From Treponema sp. (GTDB taxonomy: Bacteria; Spirochaetota; Spirochaetia; Treponematales; Treponemataceae), in assembly GCA_024683675.1 (NCBI GenBank), contig JAIKYB010000011.1:1-35653 (forward strand): 35,653 nt of DNA, written 5' to 3'. Below are positions 8,640 to 18,807 of this stretch, piece by piece (positions within the stretch are counted from its first letter, which is position 1; each line of letters starts with the position of its first letter). The notes beneath the pieces are model-generated. The model did no database searches. It had not been told where the DNA came from and was given only the letters and a program-made list of their open reading frames with translations. A program made the translations under genes and the position numbers.

Positions 8640-11306
8640 TTATCTCAAAACATTATAGCCGGCCAGCATATTATCAAAGGTGATCACCAGCATATCATTC
8701 TTTTTATCACCATTTACATCAGTAAAGACAGGATTTCCATAAGCCGCAAGTGGGAAGGAATAAAGCATTTCCAGAGAAGCTGTAAAGCCGTAAAGAATAT
8801 TTCCGTCTCCACTTACAAATATTTCAGTCTTCTTATCTCCATCATAATCTGCCAGACTAATATTTCCAGCACGGGCAGAAAAATATGGAATCTTAATGCT
8901 ATTTACCTGACCATCAAGACTTACAGAAAAAAGCTGACCAAGAGAAGAAAGAGCAAAAAGCTTTCCATCTGCGTATTCTACATTTACATAAAAGATTCCA
9001 TCCAATTGCAAAGGAAATCCCTGAAGATATTGTAGATTTTCATCAAAAATATAAAGGAGTCCCGCCTGACTAATCATTGCATAATAAAGTTTTTTACCTT
9101 CCTTAAAAATACAAGGAGAACCATAAGCAAGCCCTTCAAGCTCCAGAGGGGCGTCTAAAGTAAGACAATCCTTGTGTTTATAAATATGAATGCCCCCAAA
9201 GAAACCTCCCTCATAAAAGGCTATGCTATCCTCTAAAACCGCAGCTTCACTTCTAATTTTTTCACTAGCCATACTTGCAAGAACTTCCACTTCAGCCTTT
9301 TCGTCTACAAAACAAAGCTTTCCTTCATCATCAATAAATAAAATAGAGGATTCATAAAGCACTGGAGGACAAGTAATATTTAGTCCTGTCATCAAAGGGA
9401 AATTATCACAAACTTCAAGAGAAGAATTTAAAAGATAAATTAAACCTTCAGAAGTAAGAGCCCAAAGCTTTTGATTATCTTTTGATGCAAGAATATACTT
9501 TACCCCTTCATAAAGCCGATTGTTTTTTTCAAAGCTTGAAAGATTCAGACTGCATATATTACCCTTTTCCTGCAGCCAGAAAAGGCTTTTTTCTTTCTTA
9601 CCTTCAAGCATTATCAGCTTTGAAGAAGCCTTTGAATCAAGCTTCATCGGGAAGCCCAGGATATTTTGCCTTGAAGCATTTTCTACAGCAGCGGCCTGCA
9701 GACTCAAAATTATTTTTCCGTCCTGAACATTCAAATCCATGCGGCCAATATTATAAAGTCTTAAAATTTCTGAAAGTGTAGATTTTCCACTCAAAAAGAA
9801 AGGAATACTTCTTTCCAAATCATAAAAGAGGCTCAAAGAAGATTCATGACTCTGTTTTGTAGAAACCCTTGTCCAATTCTGACTTTTAGAAAGTCTTGTA
9901 TTTCTTTTAATTGAATAATTCAAAGAAATAAGATTTTCTGGTGACTGAGAAAAATAAATAAAATCGTCCTTTACAAGAAAATAAGGCATTTGAAGGTTAA
10001 TGCCAAACATAGAAAGAATCGATTGAAAAAAGGAAGGGATTTCAATACAAGGAAGACGAACTCCATCCATTAAAAGACTGTCATTTGTCTGTAAAATTAT
10101 AGAAGAAAAGATTTTATCAAAGATTTCAGCTCTTTTTACTTCATCTTCAATTTTTACAGCAAGAACAGGTTCTGCCTTGCCTTCTATTCCAAAGACTGCA
10201 AACTGGTCACCAGTCCAGGAAAATAAAATTTCTTCAAGACTCTTCTGGAACATCAAAGAAGAAAAAGACTCTGCATTTTTCCATTTTTCTTCAAAATGCT
10301 TGTCCTCCGGTAAGGCTTTTGCCGCTGCATTCTTTATTTCTTCAAGAGAACCTGCAGAAAGAAGTGTATAATACTGAAGCTCTTCGGGCAATTTTGGCAA
10401 AAGAGATGGAACACTTGAATTCTTTTTTAAAAGAGCTAAAATTGGATTTTCTTCAAGCGAATTCTCCCCGTCAGGAAGCTGAAAAGGAAGTTCTATTTTA
10501 AGATTAAAATCTGTGTCGCTGATACCAAAGTTTAATAGAGCCAATTCATCCTTTGAAAGAGCCTGGCTGATTGCCTGGGCATAAGGATTTTCTGAAAAGC
10601 CCTGTAAAAGGCCCAGTAACCTTTGGCTGTCTGCAACTATCTGCAGAGGCTCCTCCAATTTACGGGACATAGCTTCAAGACTTGCAGGAGAAAGTTTTTC
10701 TTTATTATTAAAACTTAAGGCTGACTCTAATTCCGGGGAAGAAAAAACAACGATAAGATTTTTATGAAAAGCAAGGTAAGTAGTATCGTTTAATTTAAAA
10801 TATGTCTGGCTAGAGTCCTGATTTTTTAGAAGCTGAAACTTATCTGAAAATTTCAAGCGGATAATATAAGGGGCCACTCGCGCCGCTCCAGCCAGGAAGC
10901 CAGTGTCCAGGACCGCAACGAAACCTTTGTCATAGAGGGCGGCGTCAATTCGGCGCTGCAAGGCTTTCTTTACAAGAGAATTCTGGCGCAAAGAAGAAGA
11001 TTTTATCTGTAGATATAATTCCCGGTAACTTCTATATTCTGGTGTAGAAAGAAGAATCTGAAGAGCCTCAACATCAAGCAGAGGCTCAAGGGTATCCCAG
11101 GCTGAATCTGTTCTTAATAAAAGTGCATAATCAGGCGGAATTGCTTGGCAAGAAGCTTTTCTGTCAAATGCAGAAAATACAAACCATAGAGAGCAGGCAA
11201 TTAATACAATCAGTATAAAAACTATCAGCGCTTTAAGAAAACGCAAAATAAAAGGTCTCTTCTTTTTTACAGAAAGAGCTTGATTTTGAACTTCATTTTC
11301 TTCCAT
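8640..11306 (-). CDS. membrane-anchored large protein with C-terminal beta-propeller/FG-GAP-like repeats
   Basis: N-terminal TM segment (ALIVFILIVLIACSLWFVFSAF); C-terminal DYDGDKKTEIFVSGDGNILYGF and DVNGDKKNDMLVITFDNMLAGY resemble FG-GAP/VCBS motifs. Confidence 0.7.
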   Translation of the reverse strand: MEENEVQNQALSVKKKRPFILRFLKALIVFILIVLIACSLWFVFSAFDRKASCQAIPPDYALLLRTDSAWDTLEPLLDVEALQILLSTPEYRSYRELYLQIKSSSLRQNSLVKKALQRRIDAALYDKGFVAVLDTGFLAGAARVAPYIIRLKFSDKFQLLKNQDSSQTYFKLNDTTYLAFHKNLIVVFSSPELESALSFNNKEKLSPASLEAMSRKLEEPLQIVADSQRLLGLLQGFSENPYAQAISQALSKDELALLNFGISDTDFNLKIELPFQLPDGENSLEENPILALLKKNSSVPSLLPKLPEELQYYTLLSAGSLEEIKNAAAKALPEDKHFEEKWKNAESFSSLMFQKSLEEILFSWTGDQFAVFGIEGKAEPVLAVKIEDEVKRAEIFDKIFSSIILQTNDSLLMDGVRLPCIEIPSFFQSILSMFGINLQMPYFLVKDDFIYFSQSPENLISLNYSIKRNTRLSKSQNWTRVSTKQSHESSLSLFYDLERSIPFFLSGKSTLSEILRLYNIGRMDLNVQDGKIILSLQAAAVENASRQNILGFPMKLDSKASSKLIMLEGKKEKSLFWLQEKGNICSLNLSSFEKNNRLYEGVKYILASKDNQKLWALTSEGLIYLLNSSLEVCDNFPLMTGLNITCPPVLYESSILFIDDEGKLCFVDEKAEVEVLASMASEKIRSEAAVLEDSIAFYEGGFFGGIHIYKHKDCLTLDAPLELEGLAYGSPCIFKEGKKLYYAMISQAGLLYIFDENLQYLQGFPLQLDGIFYVNVEYADGKLFALSSLGQLFSVSLDGQVNSIKIPYFSARAGNISLADYDGDKKTEIFVSGDGNILYGFTASLEMLYSFPLAAYGNPVFTDVNGDKKNDMLVITFDNMLAGYNVLR

Positions 11307-11322
11307 AACTGATAATTATAAA

Positions 11323-13641
11323 TTAGCCTATTTCACTGTCAAGGGCTTTATAAGTCTTTACAGGCTTTCCATCTGCAAGAAGCTTTTTGCCGGCAACCTG
11401 AACAAAACCATCCTTAGCAAGAATTTGAACCGCAAAGAATTCATCACCGGTAATTTCAGCCTTTTTTGCTGCAGCAGGATCTGCTCCTTCAAGGACAACC
11501 TTTGTTCCAGGAGCAGCCCAGGAAAGATCAAGCACTTCAACACAATCCTTTCCTTCTGCATCTTTATAATCTCCAGCCAAAAGCATTCCCCGGCTTTCAA
11601 CACCGCGCATTGTACGAGGAGCAAGATTACTTGCAATCAAAACGTGTTTACCAAGCAAATCTTCTTCTTTAAGATACATACGAAGACCAGACTGAATTGT
11701 ACGAGGACTTCCAGAACCGTCATCAAGTGTTTCAATATAAAGCTTTTCTCCTTCCGGATTTGGCTTTACATCAACAATCTTTGCTACAGTGAGTTCGATA
11801 TTTGCATTGAAGAAATCTGCCTGCTGGTCAAGCGGTAATAGTACAGGCTCGGCCTTTTTTGCTGATTTTTTATCTTTCTTTTCTTTCTTCTGATTTTTAT
11901 TAGCCTTGTTCTGCTTACCGCCAAACTTTTCGCGGAAGGCAAGCATAGTCTTCTGATCCATTGGCTTAAAGTAAACTTCAGTAGGTCCAACAGTGGTCAA
12001 GCCTTCAGTCACTCCAAGATCAGCCCAAGTATAGCCTTCAATTGTTTCCTGACCTACTCTAGTTTCCTGAATAGATTTTCCAAAGTAGCTCATAATTTTC
12101 TGTGTATACTGAGGCATGTAAGGATTCATCATAATCATCAGATCCTTAATAACATAGCAGAGGTTATGGATAAGACTTTCAGCTACAGCAGGATTTTCTG
12201 TACGTGCCTTCCAAGGCTCAGTTGCCTGGAACTTCTTATTACAAATATCAGAGATTTCAAACATTGTGTGGAAGGCATCCTTTAAGTCTGCCCATTCAAG
12301 GCTTTCGGTTGCCTTAGCTTCAAACTCGCGTACCTTAGTCCAAAGCTCTTCATCTACAGGGCCATCCGGAATCTTTCCTTCATAGTATTTATTTACAAAT
12401 AAAAGTGTACGATTTACAAGATTTCCAAGGTTTCCAATCAACTCGCCATTAAGCTTTTCCATAAAGTCCTTCCAGGTAAACTGATAGTCCTGTTTTTCCG
12501 GACGGTTATAGAAGATATAGAAACGCCAGGCATCGGCTGGAATTCCAGTCTCTATAGCATCAGAACCAAATACACCAATTCCAAGACTCTTAGAGAACTT
12601 TCCATCCTCATAATTTAAGAACTCAGTAGAAGACATGTGGTGAAGCTTAGTCCAGTCATGAGGAGAACCAAGCAAAGTACAAGGGAATACAACTGTGTGG
12701 AAAGGAATATTATCCTTACCAATAAACTGGAAGAGGTCAACCTTAGGCTTAGACTTTCCCTCTTCGCTTTCGCTTGGAAGCCACCAGCTCTTCCAGTCAA
12801 AAGACTCTTTACCGGCCTTTACCAGCTCATCAGCCAGCTGCTTTGTAATAGAAAGATATCCGATAGGTGCATTAAACCAAACATAGAAAACCTTATCTTC
12901 ATAACCAGCCTTAGGAACAGGAATACCCCACTTAAGATCACGGGTAATAGCACGTTCCTGAAGACCATCGCGAATCCAGGCCTTAGTCATATTAATGGCA
13001 TTGTCAGACCAGCGGCCTTCTACGCTTGCCTTATCCATCCAGCCATTTAGCTTTTCGCTCATTGCAGGTAAGTCAATATAAAGATGTTTTGTTTCGCGAA
13101 CTACAGGTGTTGAACCGCAGGTATGGCAGCGAGGCTCCTTAAGCTCAATCGGGTCAAGCAGAGAACCGCACTTGTCGCACTGGTCACCGCGGGCCTTTTC
13201 ATAACCGCACTTAGGACAGGTTCCGTCAACATAGCGGTCTGCAAGGAACATATTACAGTGAGGACAGAAAAGCTGCTTATTTACATGCTCGTGAATGAGT
13301 CCGGCCTTATCCAGATCATTAAAAAGGCCCTGTGTAATTTCAGTACACTGCTCGTTAGAAGTACGGCCAAACTTATCAAAATTGATATGGAACCATTCGT
13401 AAATCTTAAGGTGCTCACCATAGTAGTGGTCGCAGAGAACTCTAGGTTCAGTTTTTTCTTCCAGAGCCTTAGTTTCTGTTGCAGTTCCATATTCATCTAC
13501 ACCGCATACATAAAGAGTATCATAACCACGATTACGGCAAAAGCGTGCAAAAACATCACCCGAAAGTGACTGAATAATATTTCCTAAATGTGGAATGTTG
13601 TTTACATAAGGTAATGCTGCTGTGATAAGTCTTCTGTTCAT
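11323..13641 (-). CDS. metG: methionyl-tRNA synthetase with C-terminal tRNA-binding domain
   Basis: ITAALPYVNNIPHLGNIIQ (HIGH region), KFSKSLGIGVF (KMSKS), Zn knuckles, C-terminal EMAP/Arc1p-like domain. Start moved to ATG 13641, which has SD AGGAAG 5 nt upstream; the 13662 start lacks one. Confidence 0.95.
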   Translation of the reverse strand: MNRRLITAALPYVNNIPHLGNIIQSLSGDVFARFCRNRGYDTLYVCGVDEYGTATETKALEEKTEPRVLCDHYYGEHLKIYEWFHINFDKFGRTSNEQCTEITQGLFNDLDKAGLIHEHVNKQLFCPHCNMFLADRYVDGTCPKCGYEKARGDQCDKCGSLLDPIELKEPRCHTCGSTPVVRETKHLYIDLPAMSEKLNGWMDKASVEGRWSDNAINMTKAWIRDGLQERAITRDLKWGIPVPKAGYEDKVFYVWFNAPIGYLSITKQLADELVKAGKESFDWKSWWLPSESEEGKSKPKVDLFQFIGKDNIPFHTVVFPCTLLGSPHDWTKLHHMSSTEFLNYEDGKFSKSLGIGVFGSDAIETGIPADAWRFYIFYNRPEKQDYQFTWKDFMEKLNGELIGNLGNLVNRTLLFVNKYYEGKIPDGPVDEELWTKVREFEAKATESLEWADLKDAFHTMFEISDICNKKFQATEPWKARTENPAVAESLIHNLCYVIKDLMIMMNPYMPQYTQKIMSYFGKSIQETRVGQETIEGYTWADLGVTEGLTTVGPTEVYFKPMDQKTMLAFREKFGGKQNKANKNQKKEKKDKKSAKKAEPVLLPLDQQADFFNANIELTVAKIVDVKPNPEGEKLYIETLDDGSGSPRTIQSGLRMYLKEEDLLGKHVLIASNLAPRTMRGVESRGMLLAGDYKDAEGKDCVEVLDLSWAAPGTKVVLEGADPAAAKKAEITGDEFFAVQILAKDGFVQVAGKKLLADGKPVKTYKALDSEIG

Positions 13642-13714
13642 TTTTACTTCCTGATTGCCCACCTGAGGAGCTTTTTATAAAAGAGCCTTTTAGCCCTGAT
13701 TTTTTAATTTTAAT

Positions 13715-13743
13715 ATTATATAAAAAAGATAACTTGTTTTCAA
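13715..13743 (-). promoter_or_regulatory. sigma70-type promoter for metG (TTGAAA-N17-TATAAT)
   Basis: Minus-strand -35 at 13738..13743 and -10 at 13715..13720, 17-bp spacer. Confidence 0.75.
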
Positions 13744-13756
13744 TGAGCAGTATTTT

Positions 13757-13801
13757 TGAAAAAAAAGACCTTTCCTTTTGCAATTTACAAAAAGAAAGGT
13801 T
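13757..13801 (-). terminator. hairpin plus T-tract at this position on the minus strand
   Basis: Minus strand ACCTTTCTTTTTG-loop-CAAAAGGAAAGGTCTTTTTTTT. It lies upstream of the MCP stop in the numbering sense (i.e. past metG's promoter), so on the minus strand it is read before metG and after the MCP it would need reverse numbering: the transcript of the MCP gene ends at 13829, immediately ahead of it. Confidence 0.75.
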
Positions 13802-13828
13802 CCTTTCTACAAGCTTTGAAAGAATATT

Positions 13829-15895
13829 TTAAACCTTAAACTGGTCTAATTCCTGATCAATTTCTGCAATTGAATCTTCAATATCTTTTGAAATTGTTAC
13901 AAGAGCATCTCCGGTCTTATTAATTTCTTCAGCACCATATATCATTTCATTCATTCCAGCCTTCAAAGCCGATGTGGTTTCTTCCAAATGAGAGATTTGA
14001 GTCAAGATTTCCTTGTTTCTCACTTCCATTTGTTCAGAAGAAGTCAAAACTTCACGCGAATTGTTATTTAAGAGCCCTAAAGCTTCGCTAATTTGACTTG
14101 AACCTTCGGCCTGTTCATGCATAGCTCCATTAATCTCCTGAACCAAAGAATTAGTCTGTCCCAAATCTTCAGAAACAGAACTAAAGACTTCCTGAGACTT
14201 TTGAGAAGCATCAACAATCTGATTAACGGAATCCTGAATTGTTTTCAGCTGTTCACCAATCTTTCTTGATTCCGAAGAAGAATTTTCTGAAAGCTTACGA
14301 ATCTCATCTGCAACAACAGAAAAGCCCTTTCCTGCATCACCGGCATGAGCTGCTTCAATAGCCGCATTCATTGCAAGAAGATTTGTCTGACCTGCAATTG
14401 AAGATATAACCTTATTTGCTTCATTCAAAGTTTCCGACTGCTGTTTAATTTCAAGAATCATCTTATTAACTTCTTCCTGTCTTGTAACACCAGCAACAGT
14501 TTTATCCTGCAAGGAACGGAAGGAATTAGTTAATTTTTCAACAGAATTATTTACACTGTTAATATTACCAATCATTTGAGTTACAGCAGCAGAAGCAGAC
14601 TGTACAGAATCAGACTGACCAGAAATAAGCATATTAAGAGAACTGATATTTGATGAAATGTCCCCTACATCCTTAGAGGTCTGGTCAACAGAATCTCCCT
14701 GAGAACCTAAGTTTTTATTCATGGACTCAATATTAGCATTAATTTTAGCAATTGAATCTTCAGTTTCTTGAGTGCCTGACTTTAACTTATCCCTGTTTTC
14801 AACAAGATTTTGATTTGACTCTTTTACCTTACTAACAATTCCCTGCAATTTTTCAATAAAACTATTAATACTATCAGCAAGCTTATAAACTATAGCAAGG
14901 GTATTATTATTAATACTTACACGCTGTGTTAAATCGGCATTTCCCGAAGAAAGATTATCAAGGGCCTTTTTTAAGGTATTTAAACTGCTGATTAAGCTTG
15001 TAAGCAGAACAACAACAGTAGCAACAATCCAAATAACAGAACAAATTGCAAAAGGAGAGACTGAATATCTAAGGAATTCCCTAAAATTAAAGTCTACCTT
15101 CATTGCCATATGCCAATTTACTAAATCAAGAGGAGCAAGAACAAACTGCTCTTTTTGAGAATAATAGGCTGTAATTTCTTTTGGCTTAATATTATCAGGA
15201 GCGTTTTCCAGACCTGGCATAAGCTCAAGCAGTGGTTTGTGTTCAGAAAGCATAGACTGATCTTTAGAACCTGTAATTACAAGATCATCATCATAAAGGT
15301 ACATAAGAATATTATCATCAAGACCTGAATACATAGAATTGATAAAGTCTGTCAACGGAATTCCTGTACCAGCAATACCAACAGGTCTACCAGCTTCATT
15401 TTTTATAACTGCATTAACCCAGAGCATAGTAATATTTAATTCCGGATTGAAATTTATATTAAAGTTATACTCATCAGTCTCATACATAGTCATCTTATAC
15501 CAATAAGTATCAGGATCTTCAGGGTCCAGAGTATATGCATATTTCATATCCTGATAAAACTTGTGATCAGTATCAGATACCCAGAAAATAGATTTACTTA
15601 AAAAAGCCTGGCTATAAGAATAAAATTCCTGCATAGCTATTTCTTCAGTTACCGAATCAGAAGGATCTTCCAGATAGCTTCTGATAGAAGGTGATTTAAT
15701 CATCTGTCGAACCAAAGTAAGCTGGCCATTCAAATTAGACTGAAATTCCAGAATCTTTAATTCAGAAGCGTGAGTTAAGACCTGGGTAGCTTCATTTTTA
15801 AAAGATATACTGCTGAAAAAAGAAGATATAAAAGCAGTAGAAACCAAAAAAAGTAGAATAAAGAATGGTACCTTCTTAATTTTCTTTACATTCAT
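13829..15895 (-). CDS. methyl-accepting chemotaxis protein
   Basis: N-terminal TM, periplasmic sensor, HAMP-like region, signalling tip ISSIAGQTNLLAMNAAIEAAHAGDAGKGFSVVADEIRKLSENSS. Start set to MNVKKIKK (AAGGGG upstream) rather than 15913. Confidence 0.93.
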   Translation of the reverse strand: MNVKKIKKVPFFILLFLVSTAFISSFFSSISFKNEATQVLTHASELKILEFQSNLNGQLTLVRQMIKSPSIRSYLEDPSDSVTEEIAMQEFYSYSQAFLSKSIFWVSDTDHKFYQDMKYAYTLDPEDPDTYWYKMTMYETDEYNFNINFNPELNITMLWVNAVIKNEAGRPVGIAGTGIPLTDFINSMYSGLDDNILMYLYDDDLVITGSKDQSMLSEHKPLLELMPGLENAPDNIKPKEITAYYSQKEQFVLAPLDLVNWHMAMKVDFNFREFLRYSVSPFAICSVIWIVATVVVLLTSLISSLNTLKKALDNLSSGNADLTQRVSINNNTLAIVYKLADSINSFIEKLQGIVSKVKESNQNLVENRDKLKSGTQETEDSIAKINANIESMNKNLGSQGDSVDQTSKDVGDISSNISSLNMLISGQSDSVQSASAAVTQMIGNINSVNNSVEKLTNSFRSLQDKTVAGVTRQEEVNKMILEIKQQSETLNEANKVISSIAGQTNLLAMNAAIEAAHAGDAGKGFSVVADEIRKLSENSSSESRKIGEQLKTIQDSVNQIVDASQKSQEVFSSVSEDLGQTNSLVQEINGAMHEQAEGSSQISEALGLLNNNSREVLTSSEQMEVRNKEILTQISHLEETTSALKAGMNEMIYGAEEINKTGDALVTISKDIEDSIAEIDQELDQFKV

Positions 15896-16043
15896 TAACA
15901 ACCCCTTATGCATAATCCTTCGAATGCATTATTTATAATATAGAGAAAACTTTTTTTTACGGTGATTTATATTATTAAATATATTGTTATATATTATAAC
16001 TCACAAAATTGAAATTTAGCAAATAAAGATATAGAAAATAGTA

Positions 16044-16865
16044 TTAAGCCTTAATTCCGCCTCTAGCAACGCCATTTATTATATACTTGCGGGCAATTAA
16101 AAACAGAATAACCATAGGCAAAATAATTACAGATGAAGCGGCCATTAGCAGTTCCTGAAAAGACCCGGCTTCATTTGTAAAGACCTGAAGTCCATAAGGA
16201 AGAGTTCTGGAATGATAATCAGAAGTAATATAAAGAGGCCAGATAAAGGAATTCCAGGAAGACAGAGCATTCAAGAGAACTATAGTAAACAAGGAAGGCT
16301 TTGCCATTGGTACCAGGATACGCCATAAATACTTCCAGTTTGAAGCACCATCTATTCTGGCAGAATAATATAAGCTGTCAGATACCGTATCAAAAAAGTT
16401 TCGCAGAATATAGGTGTAAAAAATACTGCTCACAAAAGGAAGTATAAGAGCTGGAATTGTATTAAAAAGATGCAATTTTACGATAGTTGTGTAATTTGTA
16501 ATAATAAGCATCTCAAAAGGAATCATCATCATACTTAAAAGGATAGAAAAGATTATTTCCTTTCCAGGAAACTTTAGTCTGGAAAAGGCAAAAGCCCCCA
16601 ATATTGTTGTAGTCGTAGTAGCGGCAACAGACAAAAGCATTACAATAACAGAGTTAAAAAAATACCTTCCAAAAGGAGCCAGGGCAAATGCCTTCTTAAA
16701 ATTGATAAATGAAAAATGTGAAGGAAAGAGCTTTGGAGGAAATTGAATTATTTCAGCCTGACTTTTAAATGCTCCCATAATCATCCATAAGAATGGGAAA
16801 AACATTATTAAAGCTCCGGCTGTCAAAATAATATATAAAAAAATGCGTTGTAAAATCTTTTTCAT
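16044..16865 (-). CDS. carbohydrate-type ABC transporter permease (MalG/UgpE-like)
   Basis: Six-TM permease with EAA-like loop YYSARIDGASNWKYLWRILVPMAKPSL. Confidence 0.88.
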   Translation of the reverse strand: MKKILQRIFLYIILTAGALIMFFPFLWMIMGAFKSQAEIIQFPPKLFPSHFSFINFKKAFALAPFGRYFFNSVIVMLLSVAATTTTTILGAFAFSRLKFPGKEIIFSILLSMMMIPFEMLIITNYTTIVKLHLFNTIPALILPFVSSIFYTYILRNFFDTVSDSLYYSARIDGASNWKYLWRILVPMAKPSLFTIVLLNALSSWNSFIWPLYITSDYHSRTLPYGLQVFTNEAGSFQELLMAASSVIILPMVILFLIARKYIINGVARGGIKA

Positions 16866-16875
16866 ACAAACTCCC

Positions 16876-17784
16876 CTAATTCATTCCCCTGCGCTTCAAT
16901 CTTCTTTGAAGGAGAATTTGAAGTAATGTAAAAAGCAAAACACAGAAAAAAAGCACAACTGCTGCTGCGGCTGCGTAACCATATTTACGTTTTTCCATCA
17001 TGGCATAACGAATATAATAAACCACTGTATAAAGATTATAATAAGGACCTGGTTTTCCGTTAAATAGCGGATACAACTCACTAAAAACCTTAAAGCAGGA
17101 AATTGTATTTATAATAGAAACCAGAAAAATTGTCGGAGATAAAAGAGGAACTGTAATTCTAAAGAAAATTTTTACTGAATGAGCACCGTCTACACGGGCG
17201 GCAGTATAATAAAGCTCATTTATATTCTGCAGGCCGGAAATTAAAAGGATTATTGTAAAGGGCAAAATATTCCATATTCCAAAAATCACAAGAGCGGTTA
17301 ATGACCATTTTGAATCTGTAAGCCAGCCTATTTTTTCAATTCCAAATTTTGAAATTATAAAATTGATTACGCCGTACTGCTGGTTATACATAAAACGCCA
17401 GATTAAGCCAACAGCAGTTACAGAAGTTACCAGGGGCATAAAAAAAGCAGTTTGAAAGATTCCAATTCCCTTAATTTTGCTGTTCAAAAGATTTGCAAGG
17501 ATAACTGCGAGGGCTGTCGAAATGGGAACAACAAAAAGAACATAAAGAAAAGTATTTTTTAGTGCTGAACGGAACTTATCATCAGCTAAAACCTTTGCAT
17601 AATTATCAAAGGATAAACCGTCAAAGCTTCCGCGAAGAGCATTGTAATTTTTCATAAAAGAAAGAGCGAAAACATTTATTATCGGGTAAATAATAAAAAC
17701 AAGGGCAAATACCATAAAAGGCATTAAATAAAGCCATGGCTCCCCTTTTTCAAACAACTTTCGCCTTTTTTCTGAAAATGCCAT
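16876..17784 (-). CDS. carbohydrate-type ABC transporter permease (MalF/UgpA-like)
   Basis: EAA-like loop YYTAARVDGAHSVKIFFRITVPLLSPT; co-directional with other ABC genes. Confidence 0.88.
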   Translation of the reverse strand: MAFSEKRRKLFEKGEPWLYLMPFMVFALVFIIYPIINVFALSFMKNYNALRGSFDGLSFDNYAKVLADDKFRSALKNTFLYVLFVVPISTALAVILANLLNSKIKGIGIFQTAFFMPLVTSVTAVGLIWRFMYNQQYGVINFIISKFGIEKIGWLTDSKWSLTALVIFGIWNILPFTIILLISGLQNINELYYTAARVDGAHSVKIFFRITVPLLSPTIFLVSIINTISCFKVFSELYPLFNGKPGPYYNLYTVVYYIRYAMMEKRKYGYAAAAAVVLFFCVLLFTLLQILLQRRLKRRGMN

Positions 17785-17786
17785 AA

Positions 17787-18788
17787 CTAGTCCTCCAGAC
17801 GCTTACCAGAGGCTTTATCAAAAAGAAAAACACCCTTTTTCTTTAGAGTCAGGAAAATCTTCTGTCCAAGCTCTACTTCAAAATCAGAAGGCAGAATCAA
17901 ACGGGCTTCATTATTATCAGCAAAACGCACATAAAGAATACGCTCTTTTCCCAAAAGCGAAACTCTTAAAACCTTGGCTTCAAAGCCATTTTCATCTGAG
18001 CTAAGGGCAAAGGCTTCAGGTCTTACAGCAAGAATCTTATTTTCACTGACACCTTCAAAATGCTGAAAATTATTTATCGGAGGATTTCCAAGAAAATCAG
18101 CTGTAAACTTACAGTTTGGATTATCATACAAATCCTGACTGTGCCCACCCTGAATAAATACCCCATCCTTCATAAGGATTATACTGTCAGAAATAGACAT
18201 AGCCTCTTCCTGATCATGAGTAACAAAAACAGTGGTTACCCCGGTTTCCTGTTGAATCCGTCTGATTTCTTCCCGCATTTCAAGTCTTAAACGGGCATCC
18301 AGATTAGAAAGAGGCTCATCCATAAGCAAAAGCTTAGGATTTTTTACAAGAGCACGGGCAATCGCAACTCTCTGCTGCTGCCCGCCCGAAAGTTCTCCTG
18401 GATATCTTTTTAAAAGATTATCAACATGAACCAGGGCTGCAATTTTCTGAGCTCTTTCCAGTCTCTCTTTTTTAGGAACCTTTTGCACTTCAAGAGGAAA
18501 AGAAATATTTTCGCAAACAGTCATATGAGGGTATAAAGCATAATTTTGAAACACCATGCCAATATCCCGTCTGTCTGCAGGAAGCTTTGTTACTTCCTTA
18601 TCATCAAAATAAATATGCCCTTCACTTACATCTGTAATTCCACAGAGCATATTTAAAAGAGTAGATTTTCCGCAACCTGATGGCCCCAGCAAACAGATAA
18701 GGTCACCATCCGGCAGAATAGTGGAAAAATTATTTACGGCCACCGTGTGACCGTATTTTTTTGTTACATTTTCTAATTTTACCTGCAT
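17787..18788 (-). CDS. ABC transporter ATP-binding protein (MalK/UgpC/MsmK type)
   Basis: LLGPSGCGKSTLLNMLCG (Walker A), LSGGQQQRVAIARAL (signature), LLMDEPLSNLDARLR, C-terminal OB-like TOBE region. Confidence 0.93.
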   Translation of the reverse strand: MQVKLENVTKKYGHTVAVNNFSTILPDGDLICLLGPSGCGKSTLLNMLCGITDVSEGHIYFDDKEVTKLPADRRDIGMVFQNYALYPHMTVCENISFPLEVQKVPKKERLERAQKIAALVHVDNLLKRYPGELSGGQQQRVAIARALVKNPKLLLMDEPLSNLDARLRLEMREEIRRIQQETGVTTVFVTHDQEEAMSISDSIILMKDGVFIQGGHSQDLYDNPNCKFTADFLGNPPINNFQHFEGVSENKILAVRPEAFALSSDENGFEAKVLRVSLLGKERILYVRFADNNEARLILPSDFEVELGQKIFLTLKKKGVFLFDKASGKRLED

Positions 18789-18807
18789 AAAACTCTATTG
18801 GTAGAAA

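Noticed and set aside
11425-13569. Several + strand ORFs (11425..11838, 12637..13050, 13123..13569)
   Set aside because: Lie entirely antisense to metG, which is unambiguous; no recognisable motifs or SD.
13663-13708. T-box or S-box type riboswitch in the metG leader
   Set aside because: Predicted leader is only about 67 nt and shows no T-box motif or SAM-riboswitch-like helices.
15914-16043. AT-rich spacer before the MCP with AATATAT-TGTT-ATATATT inverted repeat; tested for a FliA-type promoter
   Set aside because: Inverted repeat is simple AT sequence expected by chance; CACCGTAA has no TAAA at the required spacing.
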